From assembly GCA_023439605.1 (NCBI GenBank), contig JAEXNS010000361.1, positions 1 to 8,670 on the forward strand: 8,670 bases of DNA. The letters run 5' to 3'. A program made the translations under genes and the position numbers. This stretch comes from Bacillota bacterium (GTDB taxonomy: Bacteria; Bacillota; Clostridia; Oscillospirales; Ruminococcaceae). Below the pieces are notes generated by a model. The model worked only from the letters and a program-made list of their open reading frames with translations, had not been told where the DNA came from and made no database searches. Below are positions 1-6,162 of the stretch, piece by piece. Within the stretch, counting starts at the first letter, position 1; every line of letters starts with the position of its first letter.

Positions 1-625
1 AAAAGAGATAGATACAACAACGTTTTCAAATGATATGATAACATTTAAAACATCTGACGATGTATTGACACTTTTAATACATTTGGGATATTTAGGGTTT
101 GATTTTGAAACAAAGGAAATATTTATACCAAATTATGAGATATCAGAACAATTTATAAGTACAATAAAAATCTTAGGTTGGAATGAAGTAGTGAAGTCAA
201 TCCAAAAATCAGAAAAACTGCTAGAAGCGACATTAAAAGCTGAAGAAAAAAGAGTAGAGGAAATAATAGAAGAAGTACATAAAGAAAGTACATCTATATT
301 AAAGTATAATGATGAAAATTCATTATCATGTGTAATATCATTAGCTTACTATTCAGCAAGAAAATCATATATATTGCATAGAGAAATGCAAGCAGGAAAG
401 GGATATGCAGATTTGGTATTTGTACCAAGAAAAAACTGCACCACATCAGCGTTCATAGTAGAACTAAAATATGATAAAACAGCAAGTACAGCTATAGAGC
501 AGATAAAACAAAAGCAATATTGTGATTGTTTAAAAGATTATAATGGTAAAATAATAATAGTTGGGATAAACTATGATAAAAATAATAAGATTCATGAATG
601 TAAAATAGAAGAATTGGAAAAATAA
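1..625 (+). CDS. AAA-ATPase-like protein with C-terminal PD-(D/E)XK nuclease-fold domain (5'-truncated by window edge)
   Basis: The reading frame is open from base 2 with no upstream stop, and the codons before the ATG at 35 already fit the family, so this is the 3' part of a longer gene and that ATG is internal. The visible portion matches the C-terminal half of the AAA-ATPase-like family that ends in a PDDEXK_9-type domain. It shows the DDVLTLLIHLGYL helix, the segment ILKYNDENSLSCVISLAYY, then the nuclease-fold core: Asp of GYADLVF (codon at 410), the E-x-K of VELKY (Glu at 461, Lys at 467) and a following QIKQKQY helix. Those residues are the usual metal-binding and catalytic set. The ATPase half should lie upstream. 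Members are often present in many copies in Clostridia and Bacteroidetes, and their biological role is not established. Family assignment is firm. Nuclease activity is only inferred. No T-rich terminator follows the stop codon directly. Confidence 0.9.
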   Translation, partial: KEIDTTTFSNDMITFKTSDDVLTLLIHLGYLGFDFETKEIFIPNYEISEQFISTIKILGWNEVVKSIQKSEKLLEATLKAEEKRVEEIIEEVHKESTSILKYNDENSLSCVISLAYYSARKSYILHREMQAGKGYADLVFVPRKNCTTSAFIVELKYDKTASTAIEQIKQKQYCDCLKDYNGKIIIVGINYDKNNKIHECKIEELEK

Positions 626-630
626 ATGTT

Positions 631-740
631 ACAATTCAGTCGCTAAAGGTAAAGGTTACAATTTTGTGGGGGCGGAATCGACCAGGCTTTCTGGTTCCCC
701 TGAACCTTTGATAAAACGGCTGAATAGCGACGTTTATTGT
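631..740 (+). ncRNA. Candidate structured RNA / cis-regulatory leader, family not recognised
   Basis: This gap between two genes is visibly less A+T-rich than its surroundings and is packed with nested complementary segments. The outer helix pairs GTCGCTA (639-645) with TAGCGAC (725-731), extended across an internal loop by ACAAT (631-635) with ATTGT (736-740). Next inside, AAAGGTT (651-657) pairs with AACCTTT (703-709), then a GGGG run (668-672) with CCCC (697-700), and a terminal hairpin ACCAG (681-685) / CTGGT (691-695) has a GCTTT loop. Mutually exclusive alternatives also exist: 634-642 with 717-725 (9 bp, one G-U), and GGTTC (693-697) with GAACC (702-706). No U-run follows, so it is not a simple terminator. 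It ends about 30 bases before the ribosome binding site of the small basic gene at 781. It could be a leader of that gene or a 3' UTR of the gene before it. I do not recognise an Rfam class. Confidence 0.55.
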
Positions 741-780
741 TTGATAAAGATATTAATTTAATAGATATGGAGAAAATATA

Positions 781-993
781 ATGGGAAAATTTACATCTAA
801 ATCGAAAATGAGTAAGAAAAACAGCAAGGAGATGAATAAATTAAAGAGAAAGACATGGGGTGATCTAAATCCAGTTACGAAAGTTGTTGTTAGTAAGAAA
901 ATATATAATAGAAAGAAAATCCGCAAAAACATGAGTGATAACTCAGATTTTTGCGGATTTGTTCTTTTTGTTTTAAAGTTCGATTTTAATTAA
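781..993 (+). CDS. Small highly basic protein; candidate ArfA/BrfA-like alternative ribosome-rescue factor encoded on a nonstop mRNA
   Basis: This 70-codon gene is preceded by GGAG at 769-772 with 8-base spacing. Residues 1-48 contain 17 Lys/Arg against two acidic residues, as expected for a ribosome or RNA binder, with a central TWGDLNPVTK segment and the motif SKKIYNRKK (38-46). There is no signal peptide or membrane segment. The key oddity is that a 13-bp intrinsic terminator covers codons 46-60 and its U-rich tract covers codons 61-65, so most transcripts should end before the stop at 991-993. The last ~22 residues (about 49-70) look like low-quality sequence encoded by the hairpin and tract. 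Known ArfA and BrfA genes use this arrangement: their nonstop mRNAs are tagged by tmRNA, so the factor accumulates only when trans-translation fails. The NP...V...KK.Y.RK pattern loosely recalls the ArfA core, but I cannot show homology. Alternative: an uncharacterised basic protein whose original stop codon was lost. The 3' end overlaps the convergent GH13 gene by 21 bases. Confidence 0.65.
   Translation: MGKFTSKSKMSKKNSKEMNKLKRKTWGDLNPVTKVVVSKKIYNRKKIRKNMSDNSDFCGFVLFVLKFDFN
917..974. terminator. Intrinsic terminator inside the small basic gene, probably bidirectional
   Basis: AAATCCGCAAAAA (917-929) pairs perfectly with TTTTTGCGGATTT (948-960), 13 bp. It is topped by a second 5-bp stem TGAGT/ACTCA (932-936/941-945) with a GATA loop. 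A U-rich tract follows on the plus strand (958-974). On the minus strand the hairpin is followed by TTTTCTTTCTATT, so it can also end the convergent GH13 transcript, whose stop codon is at 975-973. For the plus-strand gene it lies before the stop codon. Confidence 0.9.
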
Positions 994-2841
994 AGCGAAT
1001 CCATATGGGTTCATAACTAACTGCCCATTTACCTCGCTGCCTACTAAAATATTGAATTTTGTATATTTGCTTATGATACTGCTTATGGGTTGTACATATT
1101 GTACTGTAGGGGTTCTGTTTATAAAAATTACTACTGCCTTCTTTTTTAATGATCGTATTCTCGCAAAGCCTAAAACATCATCATTTAAAACTAAAAATTT
1201 CAATGTACCATCTTTAAATAGTTTTGTGCTTTTTCTAAGCCAAGATAATTTTTTTGTAAATTCAATTAATTCAGTGTCTTCTTTTCCCCATGGATAACAA
1301 CGTCTATTAAATGGATCCTTATATCCCTCTAAGCCAGCTTCATCACCATAAAATATAGAAGGTACACCAGGTAAAAAGAATTGTAGAACCATAGCCACTT
1401 TTAATAATTTTTTACCTTTATCATATTGTTGAGGAGACATTTTATGTTCAGACATCCATTCCTTAGACTTGCCATGACAACTATCTCCACCAAGTCTTGT
1501 AATAGCACGTTCAATATCGTGAGTTGATATAAAGTTCATCAATACATCAACGGCTGGTTTTGGGTAATTTTCAACAATAGTCATTATTCTATCTCTAAAC
1601 TCATGTACGTTTCCACCAGAAACGTAATCTAGTATAGCATCTTTAAAAGGATAATTCATTACAGAGTCAAGTTGACATCCTAATAAATACCTTCTTTTCA
1701 CTCCATAACTTTCCTTGTTTGATGCATCTTCCCAAACTTCGCCTATTACAATTTTTTCCTTAGATTTTCTTTTGACGCATTTATTTAAGTTATCTAAAAA
1801 TTCATCTGGTAGTTCGTCGGCAACGTCAAGTCTGTAGCCATCCGCACCAAGTTCCATCCAGTATTCTAAAACTCCATTTTCACCGCATATATAATCAGTG
1901 TACTTGGGATTATTTTCCTTTACATTTGGCAGAGTGTCTATTCCCCACCAACAATCATAAATATCTGGGTGGTGTTGGAATGAATACCAATCATAAAATT
2001 CACTTTCATTTGAATTATATGCACCTATAGTGTCATATCTGTTAAATTTATTAAAATAAACGCTATCTGCACCAGTATGAGAAAAAACACCATCCAAAAT
2101 TACGTTTATACCACGTTTTTTTGATTCTTTACACAATTCCTTAAAGTCATCATTTGTACCTAAAAGAGGATCTACTTTTCGATAATTTGCAGTGTTGTAT
2201 CTATGGTTTTCATGTGCTTCAAATATAGGGTTTAAGTATAAACAAGTAACGCCTAAATCATCAAGATAATCCAATTTTTGCTTTATACCCTCTAAATCTC
2301 CACCAAAATAATCATAATTCCATTTTCCGTTAAATGGTGAATATGAGGGTGTTGCATTCCAATCTTCATGAATTACCCTATCAGATGGAACGTATGAATG
2401 CTGAATAGTACTCTTGTAAAATCTATCTGGAAATATCTGATACATAACTCCGCCTTTTAAAAATTCTGGAGTAGTAAATTCCTCATCAAAAACGGTTAAT
2501 TGAAATAAACCGCCTTCATTTGCAATGGCACCTATATGTGAACTTATTTTTTTAATATATGATCTCGTTCCATCTATTGTTATAGCAAAATAATAAAAAT
2601 GAACACCTATGTATTTTGCAAAATAAGATGTGGAATAAACAACATGATCTTTTTCTTTTTTTGATTCAGTCATTACTAAAAATCTCTCTTTATATCCTGG
2701 TTTAAAAATTACCATGACAGGTTGAGAGTCTAATTTAGTTTCTAAAGGGAGTTTTATCGAAAAAAGGCACATTTCACCTCGTTTTATTGCACCAAATAGT
2801 GATTTATATGAGGTATCCCAACTATCATAAATTATATTCAT
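973..2841 (-). CDS. GH13 alpha-amylase family enzyme, neopullulanase / cyclomaltodextrinase / maltogenic amylase type (intracellular)
   Basis: This glycoside hydrolase family 13 enzyme should hydrolyse maltodextrins, cyclodextrins or pullulan in the cytoplasm, since no signal peptide is present. Residues 1 to ~115 form a beta-rich N-terminal domain (CBM34-like; MNIIYDSWDTSYKSLFGAI opens like neopullulanases). The TIM barrel starts at MYQIFPDRF (133-141), a signature of the neopullulanase subgroup. Conserved regions are complete: DGVFSHTG, GYRLDVAD with nucleophile Asp339, IGEVWED with acid/base Glu368, and STHDIERA with His441-Asp442. FYGDEAGLEGYKDP and RRCYPW follow, then a short beta-sheet C-terminal domain. 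I start at 2841 because GAGG (2851-2848) sits 6 bases upstream. An in-frame ATG at 2853 overlaps that ribosome binding site and has none of its own. The 622-residue length is normal. The gene begins 36 bases after the phosphorylase stop on the same strand, so co-transcription is likely. Exact substrate preference cannot be read from the sequence. Confidence 0.93.
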   Translation of the reverse strand: MNIIYDSWDTSYKSLFGAIKRGEMCLFSIKLPLETKLDSQPVMVIFKPGYKERFLVMTESKKEKDHVVYSTSYFAKYIGVHFYYFAITIDGTRSYIKKISSHIGAIANEGGLFQLTVFDEEFTTPEFLKGGVMYQIFPDRFYKSTIQHSYVPSDRVIHEDWNATPSYSPFNGKWNYDYFGGDLEGIKQKLDYLDDLGVTCLYLNPIFEAHENHRYNTANYRKVDPLLGTNDDFKELCKESKKRGINVILDGVFSHTGADSVYFNKFNRYDTIGAYNSNESEFYDWYSFQHHPDIYDCWWGIDTLPNVKENNPKYTDYICGENGVLEYWMELGADGYRLDVADELPDEFLDNLNKCVKRKSKEKIVIGEVWEDASNKESYGVKRRYLLGCQLDSVMNYPFKDAILDYVSGGNVHEFRDRIMTIVENYPKPAVDVLMNFISTHDIERAITRLGGDSCHGKSKEWMSEHKMSPQQYDKGKKLLKVAMVLQFFLPGVPSIFYGDEAGLEGYKDPFNRRCYPWGKEDTELIEFTKKLSWLRKSTKLFKDGTLKFLVLNDDVLGFARIRSLKKKAVVIFINRTPTVQYVQPISSIISKYTKFNILVGSEVNGQLVMNPYGFALIKIEL

Positions 2842-2877
2842 TTTATTCCTCATTTCATAGTGAATTTTTATTTATTA

Positions 2878-5280
2878 TTAATGCATTCCCCATATATCTC
2901 TTGCATAATCCATTATCGCTCTATCTGCTGAGAAAATACCTGCCCCAGAAATGTTATTTAAAGACATTTTTGCCCATTTTAATTTATCATTGTATAATTC
3001 AGAAGCTCTTTTTTGTGCTTCTCTATATGAATTAAAATCAGCTAAAACCATATATGGATCATGATCTTTTAATGAGTTAGCAACGTCATGGAATGCGTAT
3101 CCATTTATTCCGTAATGAAGATAATTTATTGCCTGTTTTATTGTTTCGTTGTTATTATAATATTCATAAGGCCTGTATCCTGTAGATCTTTTTAAGTTAA
3201 CCTCTTCAGCTTTCATTCCAAAAATAATAATGTTTTCTTTTCCAGCGGCATCAAGAATTTCTATATTTGCACCATCTAAAGTACCTAAAGTAACTGCACC
3301 ATTTAGCATCAACTTCATATTTCCTGTCCCGGATGCTTCTGTACCGGCAAGAGAAATTTGTTCTGAAATATCACTTGCAGGCATTAACATTTCGGAAAGT
3401 GTTACCTTGTAGTCTTCTAAGAAATAAACGGTCATTTTTTTTGATATAATAGGGTTTTTCTTTATTTCTTCAGATATACACCATATTAGTTTGATTATTT
3501 GTTTTGCCATATAATATCCTGGTGCTGCTTTTGCTGCAAAAATAAAAGTTTTTGGAGTATAGTTTGCAGTTGGGTTATTTAATAAATACAAATAATCAGA
3601 AACGATGTTTAAAGCATTTAAATGTTGCCTTTTATATTCATGAAGTCTCTTTACTTGTACATCAAAAATAGTGTCTGGGTCTAGTTTTACATTTGAATCA
3701 ACATATGTATTTATATATTTTATAAATCTTTCCTTATTTGTACGTTTAATTTCGATTAAAGATTTAAGAACATTTTTATCATTTTCGAAAACAGAAAATT
3801 TCTTTAATTCTGAACCATCTTTTAAAAACTTTGGACCTATTTTTTCTTTTAATAAGTTTGTTAAATCAGGGTTTGATTGGTACAACCATCTTCTGTATGC
3901 AATTCCATTTGTTACGTTTTTAAACTTTATAGGAGTGTCTGCATATTCATTTTCAAAAACAGATTCCTTTATTATTTCAGAATGAAGCTTAGAAACTCCG
4001 TTTACACTATGTGAACCTGCTATACATAACTTAGCCATATGTATTTTATTGTCTTTTACTATTGACATTTTTGTGGTTTTATTTGTATTATTCCCGTTTC
4101 TTTGTAGTAATGATTGGCAATATCTGTTATTGATTTCGACAATTATAGAACAAATACGAGGAATAATATTTTTTACTAAATTAACATCCCATTTTTCTAA
4201 AGCCTCAGACATAACGGTATGATTTGTATATGCAAATGTATTTACAACTATATGCCAAGCTGCATCCCAAGTATACCCACAATCATCTAATAAAATTCGC
4301 ATTAATTCTGGAATTGCTAAAGTAGGATGGGTATCGTTTATATGTATAGATACTTTATCGTGTAAATTATCAAGAGTTCCGTATACTGCCATATGAGTTC
4401 TAACGATATCACCTATAGAAGCTGCACATAAAAAATATTGTTGACGTAATCTTAAGGTTTTGCCTTCTAAATGATTATCGTTCGGATAGAGAACTTTTGA
4501 AATAGCATTTGCAACGTTATTTTTATGTAGTGCTTGACTATAATCACCTTGATTAAACATCGCCATGTCAAAAGCAGGTGACTTAGCTGTCCATAGTCTT
4601 AAAAGAGAAACACCGTCACTATCATATCCAGAAACATACATGTCAAAAGGAACTGCTACAACAGTATTATAATTCACATGAGAAACATGATGATACTGTT
4701 TGTCCCAATATTCATTTAGCTCTCCTTCAAAAAGAACGTCTATGGACTGTTCAGGTTTACCATCTAGCCAAACTTCACCACCAGGCAACCAGTTATCAGG
4801 AAGCTCAGTTTGCCAACCTTCATCAATTTTTTGCTTAAATATTCCATACTCATAACATATTGAGTATCCTATAGAAGGAAGGTTTAGTGTAGCTAAAGAA
4901 TCTAAATAGCAAGCTGCAAGTCGACCTAAACCACCATTTCCTAAACCTGCATCAGGCTCATTTTCGTATATTTTCTCAAGGCTAATATCAAAGTCCTTTA
5001 AAATATCTCTTACGTCATCAACAATATTCAAATTGTAGAGACTGGTTTTCAATGAACGACCCATTAAAAATTCCATTGATAAATAATAGATTTTCTTTTT
5101 ACCATGAGAATTCACTTTATTTATAAATCTGTTACGTTTTTGATTTAAAAAATCAACGATAACAGAAGAAATAGCATTGTAAATTTGTTTATCAGATGCT
5201 TCATCTGGAGAAACGTTAAAAGTTGATTGTAGAGATTTTAGAAATTCATGTCTTAATTCCTCTTTGCTTATTACTTTCAT
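2878..5280 (-). CDS. glgP: Glycogen / starch / maltodextrin phosphorylase (GT35)
   Basis: The enzyme removes glucose units from alpha-1,4-glucans with phosphate, releasing glucose-1-phosphate in the cytoplasm, with pyridoxal phosphate as cofactor. The 800-residue length is typical of bacterial phosphorylases. Visible landmarks in order are YLSMEFLMGRSL near the N-terminus, GLGNGGLGRLAACYLDSLATL, HINDTHPTLAIPELMR, GSHSVNGVSKLHSEI, VQVKRLHEYKRQHLNAL, and the cofactor site EASGTGNMKLMLNG with PLP lysine Lys656, followed by GTLDGANIEI. The C-terminus ends RDIWGMH, as is common in the family. The start is supported by GGAG (5293-5290) 9 bases upstream. The gene leads a probable operon with the GH13 enzyme downstream: one trims or opens branched and cyclic maltodextrins, the other phosphorolyses linear chains. 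The family is certain. Whether the in vivo substrate is stored glycogen or imported maltodextrin is open, so glgP is used in the broad sense. Confidence 0.97.
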   Translation of the reverse strand: MKVISKEELRHEFLKSLQSTFNVSPDEASDKQIYNAISSVIVDFLNQKRNRFINKVNSHGKKKIYYLSMEFLMGRSLKTSLYNLNIVDDVRDILKDFDISLEKIYENEPDAGLGNGGLGRLAACYLDSLATLNLPSIGYSICYEYGIFKQKIDEGWQTELPDNWLPGGEVWLDGKPEQSIDVLFEGELNEYWDKQYHHVSHVNYNTVVAVPFDMYVSGYDSDGVSLLRLWTAKSPAFDMAMFNQGDYSQALHKNNVANAISKVLYPNDNHLEGKTLRLRQQYFLCAASIGDIVRTHMAVYGTLDNLHDKVSIHINDTHPTLAIPELMRILLDDCGYTWDAAWHIVVNTFAYTNHTVMSEALEKWDVNLVKNIIPRICSIIVEINNRYCQSLLQRNGNNTNKTTKMSIVKDNKIHMAKLCIAGSHSVNGVSKLHSEIIKESVFENEYADTPIKFKNVTNGIAYRRWLYQSNPDLTNLLKEKIGPKFLKDGSELKKFSVFENDKNVLKSLIEIKRTNKERFIKYINTYVDSNVKLDPDTIFDVQVKRLHEYKRQHLNALNIVSDYLYLLNNPTANYTPKTFIFAAKAAPGYYMAKQIIKLIWCISEEIKKNPIISKKMTVYFLEDYKVTLSEMLMPASDISEQISLAGTEASGTGNMKLMLNGAVTLGTLDGANIEILDAAGKENIIIFGMKAEEVNLKRSTGYRPYEYYNNNETIKQAINYLHYGINGYAFHDVANSLKDHDPYMVLADFNSYREAQKRASELYNDKLKWAKMSLNNISGAGIFSADRAIMDYARDIWGMH

Positions 5281-5341
5281 GTTTGTACACTCCGTTCTTT
5301 GATTAAAAATAATTAGTTTTGTATAAAATGTATATAATATA

Positions 5342-5370
5342 ATTATACACTAATACGTCTTTTATTGCAA
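5342..5370 (-). promoter_or_regulatory. Predicted sigma-A-type promoter of the phosphorylase-GH13 operon
   Basis: Read on the minus strand, TTGCAA (5370-5365) and a perfect TATAAT (5347-5342) are separated by 17 bases, about 50-60 bases upstream of the phosphorylase start codon. The -35 box matches 4 of 6 consensus positions. The stretch from 5371 to 5514, between this promoter and the first riboswitch promoter, is A+T-rich with long T runs. I saw no gene and no convincing catabolite-repression site there. Confidence 0.6.
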
Positions 5371-5514
5371 TAGACATATTTAAAAATATAAGTAAAAATT
5401 GTATATTTTTTTTGATTTATTTTTTTTATTATAGTGGATTTCATAAATACTCTTATAATTCATTGTGCATATATACAAAAATAAACTTAAATTTATGAAA
5501 AATTATATTAATTG

Positions 5515-5543
5515 TTGACAACGAGATTTTTTTGTGATATAAT
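5515..5543 (+). promoter_or_regulatory. Promoter of the first c-di-GMP riboswitch unit
   Basis: TTGACA (5515-5520), a 17-base spacer and TATAAT (5538-5543) match the sigma-A consensus exactly, and a TG one base before the -10 makes it an extended -10 promoter. The predicted start is near 5550, about 14 bases before the conserved aptamer core. Confidence 0.88.
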
Positions 5544-5560
5544 AAGTTTAGACAATTAAA

Positions 5561-5640
5561 TATGGCAAACTCATTGAAAGATGAGGACGCAAAGCCAAGG
5601 GTCTAAACCATAAAATATGGAACGATAGCCGGTTGCAATA
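5561..5640 (+). promoter_or_regulatory. c-di-GMP-I (GEMM-I) riboswitch aptamer 1
   Basis: The element has the class I core in order: GGCAAAC (5564-5570); a hairpin CTCAT/ATGAG (5570-5574/5581-5585) capped by a GAAA tetraloop; GGACGCAAAGCCAAGGGTCTAA; a second hairpin CCATA/TATGG (5608-5612/5616-5620); then GATAGCCGGTTGCA. The base equivalent to Vc2 G20 is G5564, and the base equivalent to C92 is C5636. G rather than A at position 20 favours c-di-GMP over 3',3'-cGAMP. In the second aptamer the first hairpin changes C-G to T-A by a compensatory pair, which supports the fold. It is followed at 5701 by its own terminator. Confidence 0.95.
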
Positions 5641-5694
5641 AATATATATTTATTTTATCGGTTAAACTTCTTCAAACTTAAGCTGTTTGTGGAT

Positions 5695-5743
5695 TATTTT
5701 ATGGTTAACATCAAAAAAAAGATGTTAACCATTTTTGATTTTT
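5695..5743 (+). terminator. Expression platform and intrinsic terminator of riboswitch unit 1
   Basis: ATGGTTAACATC (5701-5712) pairs perfectly with GATGTTAACCAT (5721-5732), 12 bp with an A8 loop, followed by a T-rich tract (5732-5743). A competing antiterminator is visible: TATTTTATGGTT (5695-5706) is exactly complementary over 12 bases to 5606-5617 in the aptamer and would consume half of the left terminator arm. Ligand-stabilised aptamer should therefore favour termination. From 5744 to 5808 I see only A+T-rich sequence and no open reading frame. Confidence 0.88.
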
Positions 5744-5808
5744 GGTGCAATTTTCTTTGATTATTATGTAATAAAATTATATTAAGATTTGTAGAAAACG
5801 ATGAAAAA

Positions 5809-5837
5809 AAACTATTTAAAACGAAACAAACTATTTA
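5809..5837 (+). repeat. Short direct repeat just upstream of the second promoter
   Basis: AAACTATTTA occurs at 5809-5818 and again at 5828-5837, 19 bases apart start to start, ending 3 bases before the -35 box of the second promoter. The spacing of roughly two helical turns would suit a dimeric activator. In such A+T-rich sequence a chance repeat is also possible. No equivalent pair is seen before the first promoter. Confidence 0.4.
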
Positions 5838-5840
5838 GTA

Positions 5841-5869
5841 TTGACAAAGTATTTAATAAGTGATATAAT
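5841..5869 (+). promoter_or_regulatory. Promoter of the second c-di-GMP riboswitch unit
   Basis: TTGACA (5841-5846), a 17-base spacer and TATAAT (5864-5869) are again a perfect sigma-A consensus, with the TG extended -10 element at 5861-5862. The segment GTGATATAATA around the -10 is largely shared with the first promoter. The predicted start is near 5876, giving a leader of about 290 bases before the start codon at 6163. Confidence 0.88.
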
Positions 5870-5903
5870 ATAATTAAATCAAGAGAACTATTGAAAATTT
5901 AAT

Positions 5904-5983
5904 AATGGGCAAACTTATCGAAAGATAAGGACGCAAAGCCAAGGGTCTAATCCATAAAAATGGGATGACAGCCGGTTGCACAA
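5904..5983 (+). promoter_or_regulatory. c-di-GMP-I (GEMM-I) riboswitch aptamer 2
   Basis: The same class I core appears: GGGCAAAC (5907-5914); a hairpin CTTAT/ATAAG (5914-5918/5925-5929) with a C-G-closed GAAA tetraloop; GGACGCAAAGCCAAGGGTCTAA; a hairpin CCAT/ATGG (5952-5955/5960-5963); then GACAGCCGGTTGCA. Ligand-contact equivalents are G5908 (Vc2 G20) and C5979 (Vc2 C92). Differences from aptamer 1 fall mostly in stems and loops and include compensatory changes, so both copies look functional. It lies directly upstream of the transglutaminase-like dockerin gene. Confidence 0.95.
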
Positions 5984-5997
5984 TTATAAAAGTTGTT

Positions 5998-6074
5998 ATC
6001 TTAATTAACTTAAGATTTTATGGTTGGTAATTTAGACTGATGCCCTCAAAATAGGACATCAGTCTTTTTATTTT
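5998..6074 (+). terminator. Expression platform and intrinsic terminator of riboswitch unit 2
   Basis: AGACTGATG (6034-6042) pairs with CATCAGTCT (6057-6065), 9 bp plus two more pairs after a mismatch, followed by TTTTTATTTTT. Two blocks complementary to the aptamer precede and overlap it: TTTTATGG (6016-6023) with 5952-5959, and TTAGACT (6032-6038) with 5944-5950 (one G-U pair). Together they form a two-part antiterminator that takes part of the left terminator arm. A separate hairpin ATCTTAA/TTAAGAT (5998-6004/6010-6016) sits between the aptamer and the terminator. Confidence 0.87.
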
Positions 6075-6148
6075 TAGTTATGAGAAAATTTAAATAGAGA
6101 TATGAAAAATAAAAATGAGAAAAACAAAAACAAAAACACTATTTCGTC

Positions 6149-6155
6149 AAGGAGG
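6149..6155 (+). promoter_or_regulatory. Ribosome binding site that fixes the start of the dockerin gene
   Basis: AAGGAGG lies 7 bases before the ATG at 6163, an ideal Shine-Dalgarno. An in-frame ATG 48 bases further upstream (6115) has no such site and would place an odd Lys/Thr-rich stretch plus this site inside the coding region, so 6163 is preferred. Confidence 0.9.
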
Positions 6156-6162
6156 TTTTATT

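Noticed and set aside
668..706. Resemblance to the 5' end of tmRNA (run of G followed by CGGAATCGACCAGG)
   Set aside because: There is no tag reading frame, no matching 3' acceptor half and no CCA end nearby, and the G run pairs with a C run only 25 bases away. Treated as coincidence within the structured element.
1052..1297. Plus-strand open frame opposite the GH13 gene
   Set aside because: It is antisense to well-conserved coding sequence, lacks a ribosome binding site and has no recognisable protein features.
2842..2853. Upstream ATG giving a GH13 protein 4 residues longer
   Set aside because: This ATG overlaps the GAGG that serves the ATG at 2841 and has no ribosome binding site of its own; family members also begin close to the later position.
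2787..3985. Plus-strand open frames opposite the GH13 start and the phosphorylase (2787-3035, 3230-3412, 3671-3985)
   Set aside because: All are mirror images of conserved minus-strand genes, without ribosome binding sites or family resemblance.
6115..6162. Upstream in-frame ATG extending the dockerin protein by 16 residues
   Set aside because: It has no ribosome binding site, and an ideal AAGGAGG lies 7 bases before the ATG at 6163, which also starts a proper signal peptide.
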